From assembly GCF_017592825.1 (NCBI RefSeq), contig NZ_JAGFMD010000003.1:248001-312000 (forward strand): a DNA stretch of 64,000 nt. The letters are read 5' to 3'. The stretch comes from Roseivirga sp. E12. GTDB taxonomy: Bacteria > Bacteroidota > Bacteroidia > Cytophagales > Cyclobacteriaceae. Within the stretch, counting starts at the first letter, position 1; the number at the start of each line of letters is the position of its first letter. The notes below the pieces were generated by a model. It worked only from the letters and a program-made list of their open reading frames with translations, ran no database searches and was not told where the DNA came from. Position numbers and translations under genes: made by a program. Of the stretch, positions 8,556 to 16,807 are shown piece by piece.

Positions 8556-11120
8556 CTATTGATAAAATTTGTCATGAAAAATCATGTACTCGTCAATCTT
8601 CTCGCTATCAAACAAGAACTGTAAGTTGTCGATAGAGATAGCAAAATTATGAAAATTAGTGTCTTCTTGATTAATCGCCTCTGACAAGACTTCAGATAAC
8701 ACATCTCTATAACGCTGAGATGCGGATTTAGTCTTAAAAGAGTTGATATAAAGTATTTCTAAGTTCTCATTCTTTTTTAAAGTGAGATTGCCAATAGAAA
8801 GCCTTTGGTTTGGAAACCTTTCACTGTTCAATGCATTGATCGCAGCTTTTATTTCTTCAGCATCATTCAGCGTTTTATCAATTGTTATTGCCACGAGGTG
8901 TTGTTGCTGAAAGTCTTCGCTGAAGTCGAAGCCTCGGTCGGAGAGGATCTCATCTTTGGCTGGTTTTAATGCCGAGAGCAAACTGTTGGCGTAATCGAAA
9001 AGCGGCCCTTCTGTATACTTAGCGGTAAAGTCTTCCAATGCCTTTTCATACGGAAAAAGTCCTTCTGTTTTGGCTTTCAGTATTGCCGATAAGAGCTCAA
9101 CAGTCGGTAGAAAGTCTACATCTTCAAACGAAGCTAGGGCAGCCTTTAACATTTGATCAGCTTCTACATAATTGCCGGCCTCATATTGGGTGTAAGCATC
9201 TGCATACTGCTGTTGTAACCTTAAGTTTCGTGCTTCCTTTTCCTGAACATAGTTGGGATTAATAAGCACTTTGGCTGTCAGACTTTCTGGAAACTCGGCT
9301 ATGATAAGCCGCTTGTAATCCTCAGCTCTGCCAGGGTCTGTGTTTTCGAAAAGTGTATAGAGCGCAAAAAGTGTCTCTAAGCGAAATTCGGTTTTTGGGA
9401 ATCTACTTAACAGGGTTTCATAGCTGTTGGCAGACTCACTATTTCTTTTTAGGCCAAACCTATAGATACGACCTAGATTAAAGAAAGCCTCTTCGATTTC
9501 AGCATTTGCTACTGCCTTCTGTTCAGCAGATCTGGGTATGGTTTCAAGAAGCTTTTGTTTTTCTGCTGCTGAACCGCCATCTCCTGATCCAGACCCTCCA
9601 TTTCCTTGACTTTCGTTTGGGTTATTGTCGGATAACAATGATGGGTCTATTCCAACAGCAACTGTAGTCTTACTAGATCTTCTCCAGTTATCTTCAAGGG
9701 GTCTGTTGCCCCAAACTCTTTGAAACTCTTGTTCCCCTTGACTGATGGCCACTTGGTTATAGAAGTACCAAGTATCATCATCCGAAATGTCTGTATTGGT
9801 ATTTGTAACCGATGGGTTAATAGGGTTGCCTTTCCTCTTTTGCCTGTCGAGCTCCTTCTGTTTTTCTGCTTGAGCACTTAGGTATTGGTCTAGAAAAGCA
9901 TCTAGGGAAACGGGATTCATCTCGGCAAGATTGAGAAGACTATCATTTCGTGAGATCGTATTTAACTGAGTCACAAAGTCTTTCAAAATCCCCTGCTTTT
10001 CAACAATGGCCTCATAGTTCTCAATGTCTTCAGGCAACTTTGTTATTGCGCTATCATAGTATCTGCTTGAAAGCTGATAGTTTTCATAAGGGTCAAAATA
10101 GATTTCTCCCAATTTCAAGAAATTCAATCCCTGCTGGCGCTGATCAGGTTGTGTTACCTGAGTTCCTGTTCGGTAATTCGTGATGGCGTTCAGTAATTTG
10201 CCTCGTTGTTCTTCCAACTGGCCCATTACATAGTAGATTTTATCCTGATACTCGAGGTTCTTCCCATCCTTTAGCATTTTATCAAAGGTTTTGTACACCT
10301 TTTCAATTCTGTCGGGGCTGGACTTAGAATAATCGGTCAAGGCCATTTTATTCAACTCAGAATGAAACACTAACTCGTAAGGAGGATTGCCCTTAAGTGC
10401 CAGATCGTAGTAATCAAAGGCCTCTTGTCCTTCACCATTTTTCTGAGCGATTTGGCCGAGGATAAAATTGGTTCTGGCTTTTTGATCCCGGTTGCTGATC
10501 AATTCATTAACCTCCTGAAGGGCTGTGGCTATGCCGGCTTCATTACCCTGTCGCTGGTGATAGTAAGCGAGCAAAACTTTATAGTCTAGGTTGTTTTCAG
10601 GTGTCAACTCTTCTTCTAAGGTCAAATAATTCGAAACGTCTGTCGCATTGTCCATGTCGCCCATATCCATATAAGTGCGCATTAGGGCGATCAAAGCTTC
10701 TTGCCGAGCGCCATCATCTTTACTGGTTTGATTGACAAATTGAAAAGTCTCGATTGCGTATTGGAACTGAGCCCTTAGATGCCTGATTTTGCCTATGAGT
10801 ATGTAGCTGTCATCTACCCAGTCGCTGGTTTTGTACCATTCTATTACTTGAGAAGCCTTTTTGAAAGCATCATCAAGCTTTTCTTCATTGCCCTGAACAG
10901 TGCCTGAATCTATGTCTGGAAAGACTTTAAGAATATCATTGAAATTGTAGTCGTATTTGTCTTCCAGGCTTTGATAAACCTCGTCTATGTATTGGTTGGC
11001 GTAGAAATACCCATTATAGCGGGCATTCATGTTCTGATAGCCTTTAGAATTGCAACCGACCAGGCCTACGACTAGGAGAAGACAAAAAAATCTTTTGATA
11101 TGTAAATTGCTGATTTTCAA
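8556..11120 (-). CDS. SprE/PorW-like TPR lipoprotein (T9SS accessory)
   Basis: 854 residues. It has a lipoprotein signal peptide (hydrophobic residues 9-22, lipobox LVGC at about 20-23), then many tetratricopeptide-like helical repeats through about residue 730, interrupted by a Gly/Ser-rich linker near 545-560, and a C-terminal alpha/beta domain. The start NSKGYQNMNARYNGYFYANQY after the lipobox is typical of SprE/PorW, an outer-membrane lipoprotein linked to the T9SS translocon and needed for gliding. The start codon is TTG; no ATG lies near, and this start gives a proper signal peptide with Lys2. The TTG sits in the loop of a small hairpin (11110-11125). The divergent M23 gene begins 106 bp away. 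Assignment to SprE is by architecture and N-terminal motif, so moderately sure. Confidence 0.72.
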   Translation of the reverse strand: MKISNLHIKRFFCLLLVVGLVGCNSKGYQNMNARYNGYFYANQYIDEVYQSLEDKYDYNFNDILKVFPDIDSGTVQGNEEKLDDAFKKASQVIEWYKTSDWVDDSYILIGKIRHLRAQFQYAIETFQFVNQTSKDDGARQEALIALMRTYMDMGDMDNATDVSNYLTLEEELTPENNLDYKVLLAYYHQRQGNEAGIATALQEVNELISNRDQKARTNFILGQIAQKNGEGQEAFDYYDLALKGNPPYELVFHSELNKMALTDYSKSSPDRIEKVYKTFDKMLKDGKNLEYQDKIYYVMGQLEEQRGKLLNAITNYRTGTQVTQPDQRQQGLNFLKLGEIYFDPYENYQLSSRYYDSAITKLPEDIENYEAIVEKQGILKDFVTQLNTISRNDSLLNLAEMNPVSLDAFLDQYLSAQAEKQKELDRQKRKGNPINPSVTNTNTDISDDDTWYFYNQVAISQGEQEFQRVWGNRPLEDNWRRSSKTTVAVGIDPSLLSDNNPNESQGNGGSGSGDGGSAAEKQKLLETIPRSAEQKAVANAEIEEAFFNLGRIYRFGLKRNSESANSYETLLSRFPKTEFRLETLFALYTLFENTDPGRAEDYKRLIIAEFPESLTAKVLINPNYVQEKEARNLRLQQQYADAYTQYEAGNYVEADQMLKAALASFEDVDFLPTVELLSAILKAKTEGLFPYEKALEDFTAKYTEGPLFDYANSLLSALKPAKDEILSDRGFDFSEDFQQQHLVAITIDKTLNDAEEIKAAINALNSERFPNQRLSIGNLTLKKNENLEILYINSFKTKSASQRYRDVLSEVLSEAINQEDTNFHNFAISIDNLQFLFDSEKIDEYMIFHDKFYQ

Positions 11121-11199
11121 ATCAGAGTGATTTCTGAATAGGAACGAACAATAAGCCGCAATTAATACAATAAAAGGTATCTGGTTAGGTTTTAATCAA

Positions 11200-11207
11200 T
11201 ATTTTTG
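11200..11207 (+). promoter_or_regulatory. possible Bacteroidota -7 element for the M23 gene
   Basis: TATTTTTG fits TAnnTTTG and lies 19 bp before the GTG start of the M23 peptidase gene. No clear -33 TTTG is seen at the right distance, so this is a weak call. Confidence 0.35.
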
Positions 11208-11226
11208 TTTCCCTTGATTTTTTATT

Positions 11227-12081
11227 GTGGCAAGATTCAAGAAGACCCTTTCTAACTGGTTAAATACCAGACATATTTTCATCGTTCAGAATGAGGAAGA
11301 CTTTTCTGAGAAAGCCACCTATAAGTTTACCTATGCAAAAATAGCCTTCTTTGGTTTTTTGGCCTTTTTGGTCGTTCTCACAATCAGTATTTATCTAGTC
11401 AATACGGTCCTTGCGCAATGGTTTGATCCTCGTTATGCCGAACAAGAAACTAGGAAAGACTTAGTTCAGATGAGCATATCTCTCGATTCGTTGACACAAG
11501 AGCTAGAAAGTAGAGATCAATTCATTACGAGTTTTAAGAAGATAATGGAGGGAGATGTAACTTCAAATGAAGTACCAGAATCCCAAGCCGCACAACCGCG
11601 TGTTCCGGGAAATGCAGAGCAGTTAGCAATTACCGATTCAGTGTTCAAAACCGAATTTGAGAGAGGAGGGGACTTTCTTTTAACTGGAGAAATACAAAAC
11701 GATGAGCTAAGGCAGCTTTATTTCTTTTCACCCTTTACGGGCTATATTTCGGAACCCTTCAACGCTCAGACTGAACATTATGGAATTGATGTGGTTGCTA
11801 AAAAGGATGAGCCTGTCAAGAGCATTGCAGATGGTACGGTGATTCTGGCCAGTTGGACCCAATCTGAAGGTAATGTGATTGCGGTTCAGCACAGAGAGAA
11901 TTTAATCTCGATATATAAACACAACTCTACACTCACTAAGGAAGTGGGTGATTTTATTACAGCAGGTGAAATTGTGGCCATTATTGGTAATACGGGAGAA
12001 CTGACTTCCGGCCCACACTTACACTTTGAACTTTGGTACAATGGTTCGGCCGTAAATCCGGAAGAATTCATTTCGTTTTAA
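11227..12081 (+). CDS. membrane-anchored M23 (LytM-type) peptidase
   Basis: 284 residues: a short cytoplasmic N-terminus, one membrane helix (about 37-60), a coiled-coil-like stretch (about 72-110), a linker, and a C-terminal M23 domain. The zinc and catalytic residues are present: H184 and D188 (HYGID), and H264-L-H266 (GPHLHFELW), so this looks like an active endopeptidase cutting peptide cross-links in the periplasm. The start is GTG; no ATG is available upstream of the membrane segment. It is followed after 20 bp by a bactofilin gene, a pairing found in many bacteria where the bactofilin positions the peptidase to shape the cell. Confidence 0.9.
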   Translation: MARFKKTLSNWLNTRHIFIVQNEEDFSEKATYKFTYAKIAFFGFLAFLVVLTISIYLVNTVLAQWFDPRYAEQETRKDLVQMSISLDSLTQELESRDQFITSFKKIMEGDVTSNEVPESQAAQPRVPGNAEQLAITDSVFKTEFERGGDFLLTGEIQNDELRQLYFFSPFTGYISEPFNAQTEHYGIDVVAKKDEPVKSIADGTVILASWTQSEGNVIAVQHRENLISIYKHNSTLTKEVGDFITAGEIVAIIGNTGELTSGPHLHFELWYNGSAVNPEEFISF

Positions 12082-12101
12082 TCAGAAAAGCAGATTCAGC
12101 C

Positions 12102-12524
12102 ATGTTTTCAAAAGAGGAAAAAAAATCATCAGAAGAGCTTAGCCAGACCAGTAATATCATTGGTAAGGAAACAGTGCTTGAAGGTAGCATTGAGTCAGCC
12201 GGTAACATTCGAGTCGAAGGTAAGGTGTACGGCAATGCCAAAGCGAAGGCCAAATTTGTGATGGGGTCGGATGCATATGTTGATGGAAACGTGGTAGCAA
12301 GATCTGGTGAAGTTGCAGGTAACATTAGGGGGAATATTGAGATTTCGGAATTATTGATTTTGAAACCAACTGCTGTAATTAACGGTGACATTCTTACCAA
12401 TCAATTGGTCGTAGAGCCAGGAGCAACTTTTAATGGTGGCTGTAAAATGGGTCACTTGGCAAAGGATATTGTAATCAGTCTACCTCAGAGCCGCGCCTCA
12501 GAAAAAATCGTCAAAAGGGCCTAA
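12102..12524 (+). CDS. bactofilin (polymer-forming cytoskeletal protein)
   Basis: 140 residues. The repeating short beta-strands with conserved glycines (TVLEGSIESAGNIRVEGKV, then VDGNVVARSGEVAGNIRGN) are the bactofilin (DUF583) beta-helix. The family polymerises without nucleotide into membrane-associated filaments. The frame is open back to 12033, inside the M23 gene, but the ATG at 12102 is chosen because it lies 20 bp after the M23 stop and gives the usual bactofilin N-terminus (MFSKEEKK). Co-transcription with the M23 peptidase suggests joint function in wall remodelling. Confidence 0.92.
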   Translation: MFSKEEKKSSEELSQTSNIIGKETVLEGSIESAGNIRVEGKVYGNAKAKAKFVMGSDAYVDGNVVARSGEVAGNIRGNIEISELLILKPTAVINGDILTNQLVVEPGATFNGGCKMGHLAKDIVISLPQSRASEKIVKRA

Positions 12525-12541
12525 GGCTATTAATATAACTA

Positions 12542-12572
12542 TTTGATTAGTTAAGGGTGTTCTCTACCTTTA
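12542..12572 (+). promoter_or_regulatory. Bacteroidota promoter directly before the TlpA-like gene
   Basis: TTTG (12542-12545), 19-bp spacer, TACCTTTA (12565-12572, one base from TAnnTTTG). The -7 box ends only 4 bp before the ATG at 12577, so the predicted transcript start falls at or next to the start codon (leaderless). Confidence 0.6.
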
Positions 12573-12576
12573 GCAC

Positions 12577-14142
12577 ATGTCCAATATCAGAACAGCTCAT
12601 AAACAAATTCGTCAGTTAAGGGAAGGGGTTCTGGGGCCTGCATTAATTTGCGCGATACTTTTAGCCTTCCTGTGCATTTCTTGCGCTTCTGATCCTCCTA
12701 TAGAAGAAGCTGTTGATCAGGAAATCCCTAAGTCCATTTGGGTAAGCCTGAACAACGATACCTCCGCGCCCATAAGCTTAAATTTTCAAGTAGGAATCAA
12801 TGATACTATACAGCAACAGTTCATAAGCTCAAAAAGTAAGGACACGCTAATTATCTCATTATCGGAAGAGCGGCTATTAACCATAGCGAATAAACTGACA
12901 CTGAAACAAGACTTGATTGTCTCGCCAGGAGATTCCTTGTTTTTTCATTTCAATGGGGAGGGTATAGTGCTAAAATCTATTCCCGAGAGGCAGTTTGTAA
13001 ACGTGCTCAAAAGCCAATTCCCTTCTGATCGATCGATATCACAAGATTCATTGTATGACCTGCTTGTGTTTACTGATAGTGCGCAGAAAATGACGGCCTC
13101 GAATGATTTTTCAAGAACAGAGATTTATCCCATCTTCTTTCAAAAGGACTTCTATAAGGCCAATCCAGAAGCACTAAAGCAGTTTTCCGATGTAACCTAT
13201 ACAGAGATAGAGAGCATAACCAACAAACTAAACTTAGAGGGTAACCCAGAAGAAGCTTTCAGTTTGAGTTTAATGGAAGAGTTTGAGTTAAAAAGACATT
13301 ACTTAAGGCTTTCGTTTCTCGCGAGAAGAGTGGGCGATAAGTCTTATTTAAGAGAACTATTAGAGAGCTCTCTTTTTGAAGAGGATTTCATCTTGAATAG
13401 TCGGTATGGTAAAACCTATCTGTACTTCTATATTACTGAGGGTATTCTGTTAGGAGAGAAGACGAGAACATCTAACAAGTTATATATTGATTACCCGAAG
13501 GCATACGATTTGTTAGATCAGCATTTTAAAGGAGCACTTTTGGCTAAGGCCAAGTGGTTTTGTCTTGAAAAGATGGTGGATTCAAATGAATCTTATGAAA
13601 CAATCTCTGCCTATGCGACTGATTACCAAAATACATTTCCAGAGGATACTTTGTTTACCCAGAGATTTCAGGAAGATTTTCTAATCAACCGAGAGGCGCT
13701 GGTTCAAAGCAGCATTGGTGTTAATCTCCTGCAAGAAGACGGCAGCACAAACATGTTGACAGGCCTACTCAATAAACTCGAGGGGAAGGTGATCTATGTA
13801 GACTATTGGGCCAGTTGGTGCGCACCCTGTCGACAAGCCATGCCAAGCTCTGAGCTGTTAAGAGATAGGTTCAAAGAAGATGACGTGGCCTTTGTTTATT
13901 TTTCGATAGACAATAAACAAGATGCCTGGAGGCGCGCGAGTGTGTCAGATGGACTCAGAGGCTATATACATAACTACCTTGTGCTTAATCATGAGAAGTC
14001 AGAGATGAAAAAGAACCTCGGAATGGATGCGATACCTAGGTACTTAATCTTTGACAAGAAAGGTCGTTTGGCAGAACCGAATGCTCCTGGACCAATGAAT
14101 GCTAGCCTAGAGTCCGTACTAATGAAGTATATTGGCCAATGA
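12577..14142 (+). CDS. TlpA-like thioredoxin-fold lipoprotein
   Basis: 521 residues. An N-terminal signal segment (hydrophobic about 19-35, Cys33/Cys36 as possible lipid sites), a helical middle region (about 130-390), and a C-terminal thioredoxin domain of the TlpA/AhpC-TSA class. The active site is WCAPC (Cys415 and Cys418) in VDYWASWCAPCRQAMP, and the cis-proline loop is seen in DAIPRYLIF. It is probably a periplasmic thiol-disulfide reductase; the partner is unknown. It is separated by only 3 bp from atpZ, so its transcript may run into the ATP synthase operon. Its -7 promoter box ends 4 bp before the ATG. Confidence 0.82.
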   Translation: MSNIRTAHKQIRQLREGVLGPALICAILLAFLCISCASDPPIEEAVDQEIPKSIWVSLNNDTSAPISLNFQVGINDTIQQQFISSKSKDTLIISLSEERLLTIANKLTLKQDLIVSPGDSLFFHFNGEGIVLKSIPERQFVNVLKSQFPSDRSISQDSLYDLLVFTDSAQKMTASNDFSRTEIYPIFFQKDFYKANPEALKQFSDVTYTEIESITNKLNLEGNPEEAFSLSLMEEFELKRHYLRLSFLARRVGDKSYLRELLESSLFEEDFILNSRYGKTYLYFYITEGILLGEKTRTSNKLYIDYPKAYDLLDQHFKGALLAKAKWFCLEKMVDSNESYETISAYATDYQNTFPEDTLFTQRFQEDFLINREALVQSSIGVNLLQEDGSTNMLTGLLNKLEGKVIYVDYWASWCAPCRQAMPSSELLRDRFKEDDVAFVYFSIDNKQDAWRRASVSDGLRGYIHNYLVLNHEKSEMKKNLGMDAIPRYLIFDKKGRLAEPNAPGPMNASLESVLMKYIGQ

Positions 14143-14145
14143 ATA

Positions 14146-14349
14146 ATGAAAGAAAAGAACCCAAATGACTATTTGAAATACTCCCAGTTGGGTATTCAAC
14201 TGTTCCTCACCATTGGCATTTGTGGCTGGCTCGGATATAAAATGGATGAGTGGTGGAATTCAGGCAAACCCTTGTTCATTATTCTGATGATTTTAGTGGG
14301 AACAACCGGAGCCATTTATATGCTCTACCGATCGTTGCCAAAGGACTAG
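14146..14349 (+). CDS. atpZ: AtpZ/AtpI-like small membrane protein
   Basis: 67 residues with two membrane helices (about 15-31 and 41-60), the second with Gly-rich LVGTTGAIYMLYRSL. The segment YSQLGIQLFLTIGICGWLGYKMDEWW is typical of the small AtpZ (AtpI-related) proteins encoded at the front of ATP synthase operons, implicated in c-ring assembly or Mg2+/Ca2+ transport. It begins 3 bp after the thioredoxin gene. The exact family label (AtpZ or AtpI) is by size and position. Confidence 0.8.
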   Translation: MKEKNPNDYLKYSQLGIQLFLTIGICGWLGYKMDEWWNSGKPLFIILMILVGTTGAIYMLYRSLPKD

Positions 14350-14378
14350 TTAACTATTGCATCTTTTTTACTACTAAG

Positions 14379-14410
14379 TTTCTTCTCTAGTAATCAAAGA
14401 ACTACCTTTG
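14379..14410 (+). promoter_or_regulatory. Bacteroidota promoter inside the head of the atp operon
   Basis: A perfect -7 element TACCTTTG (14403-14410), with TTTC (14379-14382) 20 bp upstream as an imperfect -33. The element ends 4 bp before the ATG at 14415, as in the promoter of the TlpA-like gene, so transcription would start at the codon itself. Confidence 0.55.
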
Positions 14411-14414
14411 CGGC

Positions 14415-14822
14415 ATGCAAAGCTTAGGCAAGCAAATCGCCATATCAATAATCGTTTCGCTAGTACTAACCGCTGTCGTTTTCGGCTTGCAGCAAATGGA
14501 AAGTAGCGCACAGTTTATTCACGAAAAAGTGTGGTCTATTGTCATTTTTTCTGCAATTCTAGGGTTGATAGTCGTCATTATTGGTGATTGGGGCATCAGG
14601 AATATGGATGCGCAAAGCAGACCAAATCTCTTCTTGGGTTTAACCGTTTTGAGATTGCTTTTAAGCATGGGTTTTGTAGGTATTGTACTCTTCGTTGGAA
14701 TCGAAGACAGAATCATTTGGGTGGCCAACTTTTTCGCTGCCTATTTATTCTACTTAGTATTTGAAATATATAGCATTCTGTCTAACTTGCGCGCGATTTC
14801 GACAGAGGCCGAAAAGACATGA
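14415..14822 (+). CDS. four-helix membrane protein of the atp operon
   Basis: 135 residues with four predicted membrane helices (about 7-25, 41-59, 71-92, 98-121) and a charged C-terminus. It lies between atpZ and atpB and overlaps atpB by 4 bp (ATGA-type junction), so it is translated with the synthase. I recognise no catalytic motif; its position and topology recall AtpI-like or atp-associated assembly proteins, but the sequence is not clearly AtpI. A leaderless promoter is predicted directly before it. Confidence 0.75.
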   Translation: MQSLGKQIAISIIVSLVLTAVVFGLQQMESSAQFIHEKVWSIVIFSAILGLIVVIIGDWGIRNMDAQSRPNLFLGLTVLRLLLSMGFVGIVLFVGIEDRIIWVANFFAAYLFYLVFEIYSILSNLRAISTEAEKT

Positions 14823-15934
14823 TGAAAAATAACAGAACTAACTTTCCCAATTTACTGATCATAAGCCTCTTAATAATGCTTTTCAGTATTTCAAACAGTT
14901 CAAATTTATTTGCCGCTTCAGGCAGCGGAGACGAAGAAAAAGAGGAAGGAAGCACAGACTTCATCATGCATCACATTGCCGATGATTACCAATGGCATAT
15001 TGTGACCATCGGACATACGCATGTAACCATTCCTCTGCCAATGATTATTTACGATCACGGTGAGTTGAAATTCTTCATGTCATCTGACTTTTATGACGAG
15101 CATCATGAGCCTATTGCACATGATGGTTATATGATCTCTCATGGTAAACTGGTAAGAGCTGGGGCTGGTCATGGTGAAAGTGCAGGACATGAAACTGATG
15201 ATGCTCATGGAGCACCAACAGCTGACGATCATGAGGAGGCACAAGCCGACTTCTTAAACCTTTCCATCACTAAGAATGTAGCATCACTTTTTCTAAGTGT
15301 GTTCTTAATGTTGATCACATTCCTTACCATCGCAAAAAGATATAAGAGTGGTGTTGCTGCTCCTAAGGGACTTCAATCACTATTTGAGCCAATCATCGTT
15401 TTCATTAGAGATGATATAGCTAAGACTAACATTGGAGAAGACAAGTATCAGCGCTTTATGCCATTCTTGTTGACAATGTTCTTCTTCATTCTATACAATA
15501 ACTTATTAGGGCTTACTCCTGGTGCTGCTAACCTTTCGGGTAACATTGCGGTGACTTTGAGTCTGGCCTTGTTTACATTCTTCATCACACAGTTTAATGG
15601 TAAGAAAGCTTACTGGGGTCACATATTTGCGACTCCTGGTGTACCGCTTCCTTTGAGGCCAATTATCCTTGTGGTGGAAATTATCGGAATTTTCACTAAG
15701 CCTATTTCACTTACCCTACGTTTGTTTGCTTCAATTACAGCAGGTCACATTGTAGTATTAAGTATTGTTGGTTTAGGTTTTATACTTAATAGTGTAGCTG
15801 TGGGAGTTGTGGGAACACTCTTCTCTGTAGTGATCACTTTAATTGAAATATTGGTGGCTGTGATTCAGGCATATGTCTTTACACTGTTCTCTTCGATGTA
15901 CATCGGGCAGGCGGTTGATGACGGACACCATTAA
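14819..15934 (+). CDS. atpB: ATP synthase F0 subunit a, with His-rich extension
   Basis: 371 residues, about 100 more than the E. coli protein. The C-terminal two thirds is a normal subunit a with five or six helices; the essential arginine is R301 in ISLTLRLFASITAGH. The N-terminus carries a signal-like hydrophobic segment (about 11-33) and then a periplasmic-side extension (about 35-143) with 14 histidines and many Asp/Glu, for example HGESAGHETDDAHG. An extended N-terminus occurs in other Bacteroidota AtpB; the His count suggests metal binding, which is inference. It starts at ATG 14819, overlapping the previous stop. Confidence 0.95.
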   Translation: MMKNNRTNFPNLLIISLLIMLFSISNSSNLFAASGSGDEEKEEGSTDFIMHHIADDYQWHIVTIGHTHVTIPLPMIIYDHGELKFFMSSDFYDEHHEPIAHDGYMISHGKLVRAGAGHGESAGHETDDAHGAPTADDHEEAQADFLNLSITKNVASLFLSVFLMLITFLTIAKRYKSGVAAPKGLQSLFEPIIVFIRDDIAKTNIGEDKYQRFMPFLLTMFFFILYNNLLGLTPGAANLSGNIAVTLSLALFTFFITQFNGKKAYWGHIFATPGVPLPLRPIILVVEIIGIFTKPISLTLRLFASITAGHIVVLSIVGLGFILNSVAVGVVGTLFSVVITLIEILVAVIQAYVFTLFSSMYIGQAVDDGHH

Positions 15935-15975
15935 TTAGTTAGAATACCATTGTTTCATTTATAACAAACATAATT

Positions 15976-16236
15976 ATGTTATCTATTTTATTAACTGCTG
16001 GTTACGCCCTTATGGGAGCTGGTATTGGTGCTGGTCTTGTTGCGATAGGCGCAGGTCTTGGTATCGGAAAAATTGGTGCTTCTGCTATGGAAGGTATGGC
16101 ACGTCAACCTGAAGCTGCAGGTAAATTGCAGTCTGGTATGTTGATTATTGCTGCACTTATCGAGGTAATTGCGCTTTTCGGTGTGGTAGCTTGTTTCTTG
16201 CTTGCAACTAACAACAGCATCGTTTCAGCACTTTAA
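15976..16236 (+). CDS. atpE: ATP synthase F0 subunit c
   Basis: 86 residues forming a helical hairpin. The glycine-rich first helix (AGIGAGLVAIGAGLGIGKIG), the polar loop ARQP, and the second helix with proton-binding E63 in LIIAALIEVIALFGVV are diagnostic. The residue after E63 is Val and the first helix lacks the Gln of sodium-binding c subunits, so H+ coupling is expected. A terminator-like hairpin follows (16250-16287). Confidence 0.97.
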   Translation: MLSILLTAGYALMGAGIGAGLVAIGAGLGIGKIGASAMEGMARQPEAAGKLQSGMLIIAALIEVIALFGVVACFLLATNNSIVSAL

Positions 16237-16249
16237 GAAGTATTTGAGA

Positions 16250-16290
16250 AGTTTCAGACTTAGCATTAGGCTGGTCTGAAGCTTTTCTTT
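16250..16290 (+). terminator. attenuator-like hairpin between atpE and atpF
   Basis: A 10-bp stem with one G-U pair (16250-16259 and 16274-16283), 14-nt loop, then TTTCTTTT. It looks like a leaky intrinsic terminator after the c-subunit gene and before atpF. Confidence 0.6.
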
Positions 16291-16303
16291 TAAAAAAAGA
16301 GAC

Positions 16304-16798
16304 ATGGAGATTTTATTACCAGATACCGGCTTATTTATTTTTCAATCATTAGCATTCCTATTGCTAATTTTTGTGCTAGGTAAATTTGCTTGGAAGCCGA
16401 TTTTAAGTGGGCTAAAAGAAAGAGAAGAAACTATTGAAAACGCTTTACTTTCTGCTGAGCAAGCAAAAAGTGAGATGGAAGCGCTTAATGCTGACAATGC
16501 TAAACTGATGGCAGAGGCTAGATCTGAGCGTGACGCGATGTTAAAAGAAGCAATGGCCGCGGCAAATACCATCAAAGAAGAAGCGAAAGAGGAGACTGGC
16601 AAGATCACTGCTAAGATGCTCGAAGATGCCAAAGCAGTAATCGAAAATGAGAAAAGGGCGGCATTGGCTGATGTTAAGACATTAGTGGCCTCACTTTCAT
16701 TAGAGATCACTGAAAAAGTACTTCGCAAAGAATTGAGCGACAAAAAAGCGCAAGAGTCTTTGGTAGACGAATACGTAAAAGATTTGAACTTAAACTAA
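16304..16798 (+). CDS. atpF: ATP synthase F0 subunit b
   Basis: 164 residues: a single N-terminal membrane helix (about 8-27) with the family start LLPDTGLFIFQSLAFLLLIF, followed by a long charged, Ala-rich helix (SAEQAKSEMEALNADNAKLM) that dimerises into the peripheral stalk. It is 9 bp upstream of atpH. It is preceded by a terminator-like hairpin that may lower its transcript relative to atpE. Confidence 0.95.
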   Translation: MEILLPDTGLFIFQSLAFLLLIFVLGKFAWKPILSGLKEREETIENALLSAEQAKSEMEALNADNAKLMAEARSERDAMLKEAMAAANTIKEEAKEETGKITAKMLEDAKAVIENEKRAALADVKTLVASLSLEITEKVLRKELSDKKAQESLVDEYVKDLNLN

Positions 16799-16807
16799 TT
16801 CTGACGA

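Noticed and set aside
12033-12101. Bactofilin start at 12033
   Set aside because: It would overlap the M23 gene by 49 bp and add a tail unlike bactofilins; ATG 12102 follows the M23 stop.
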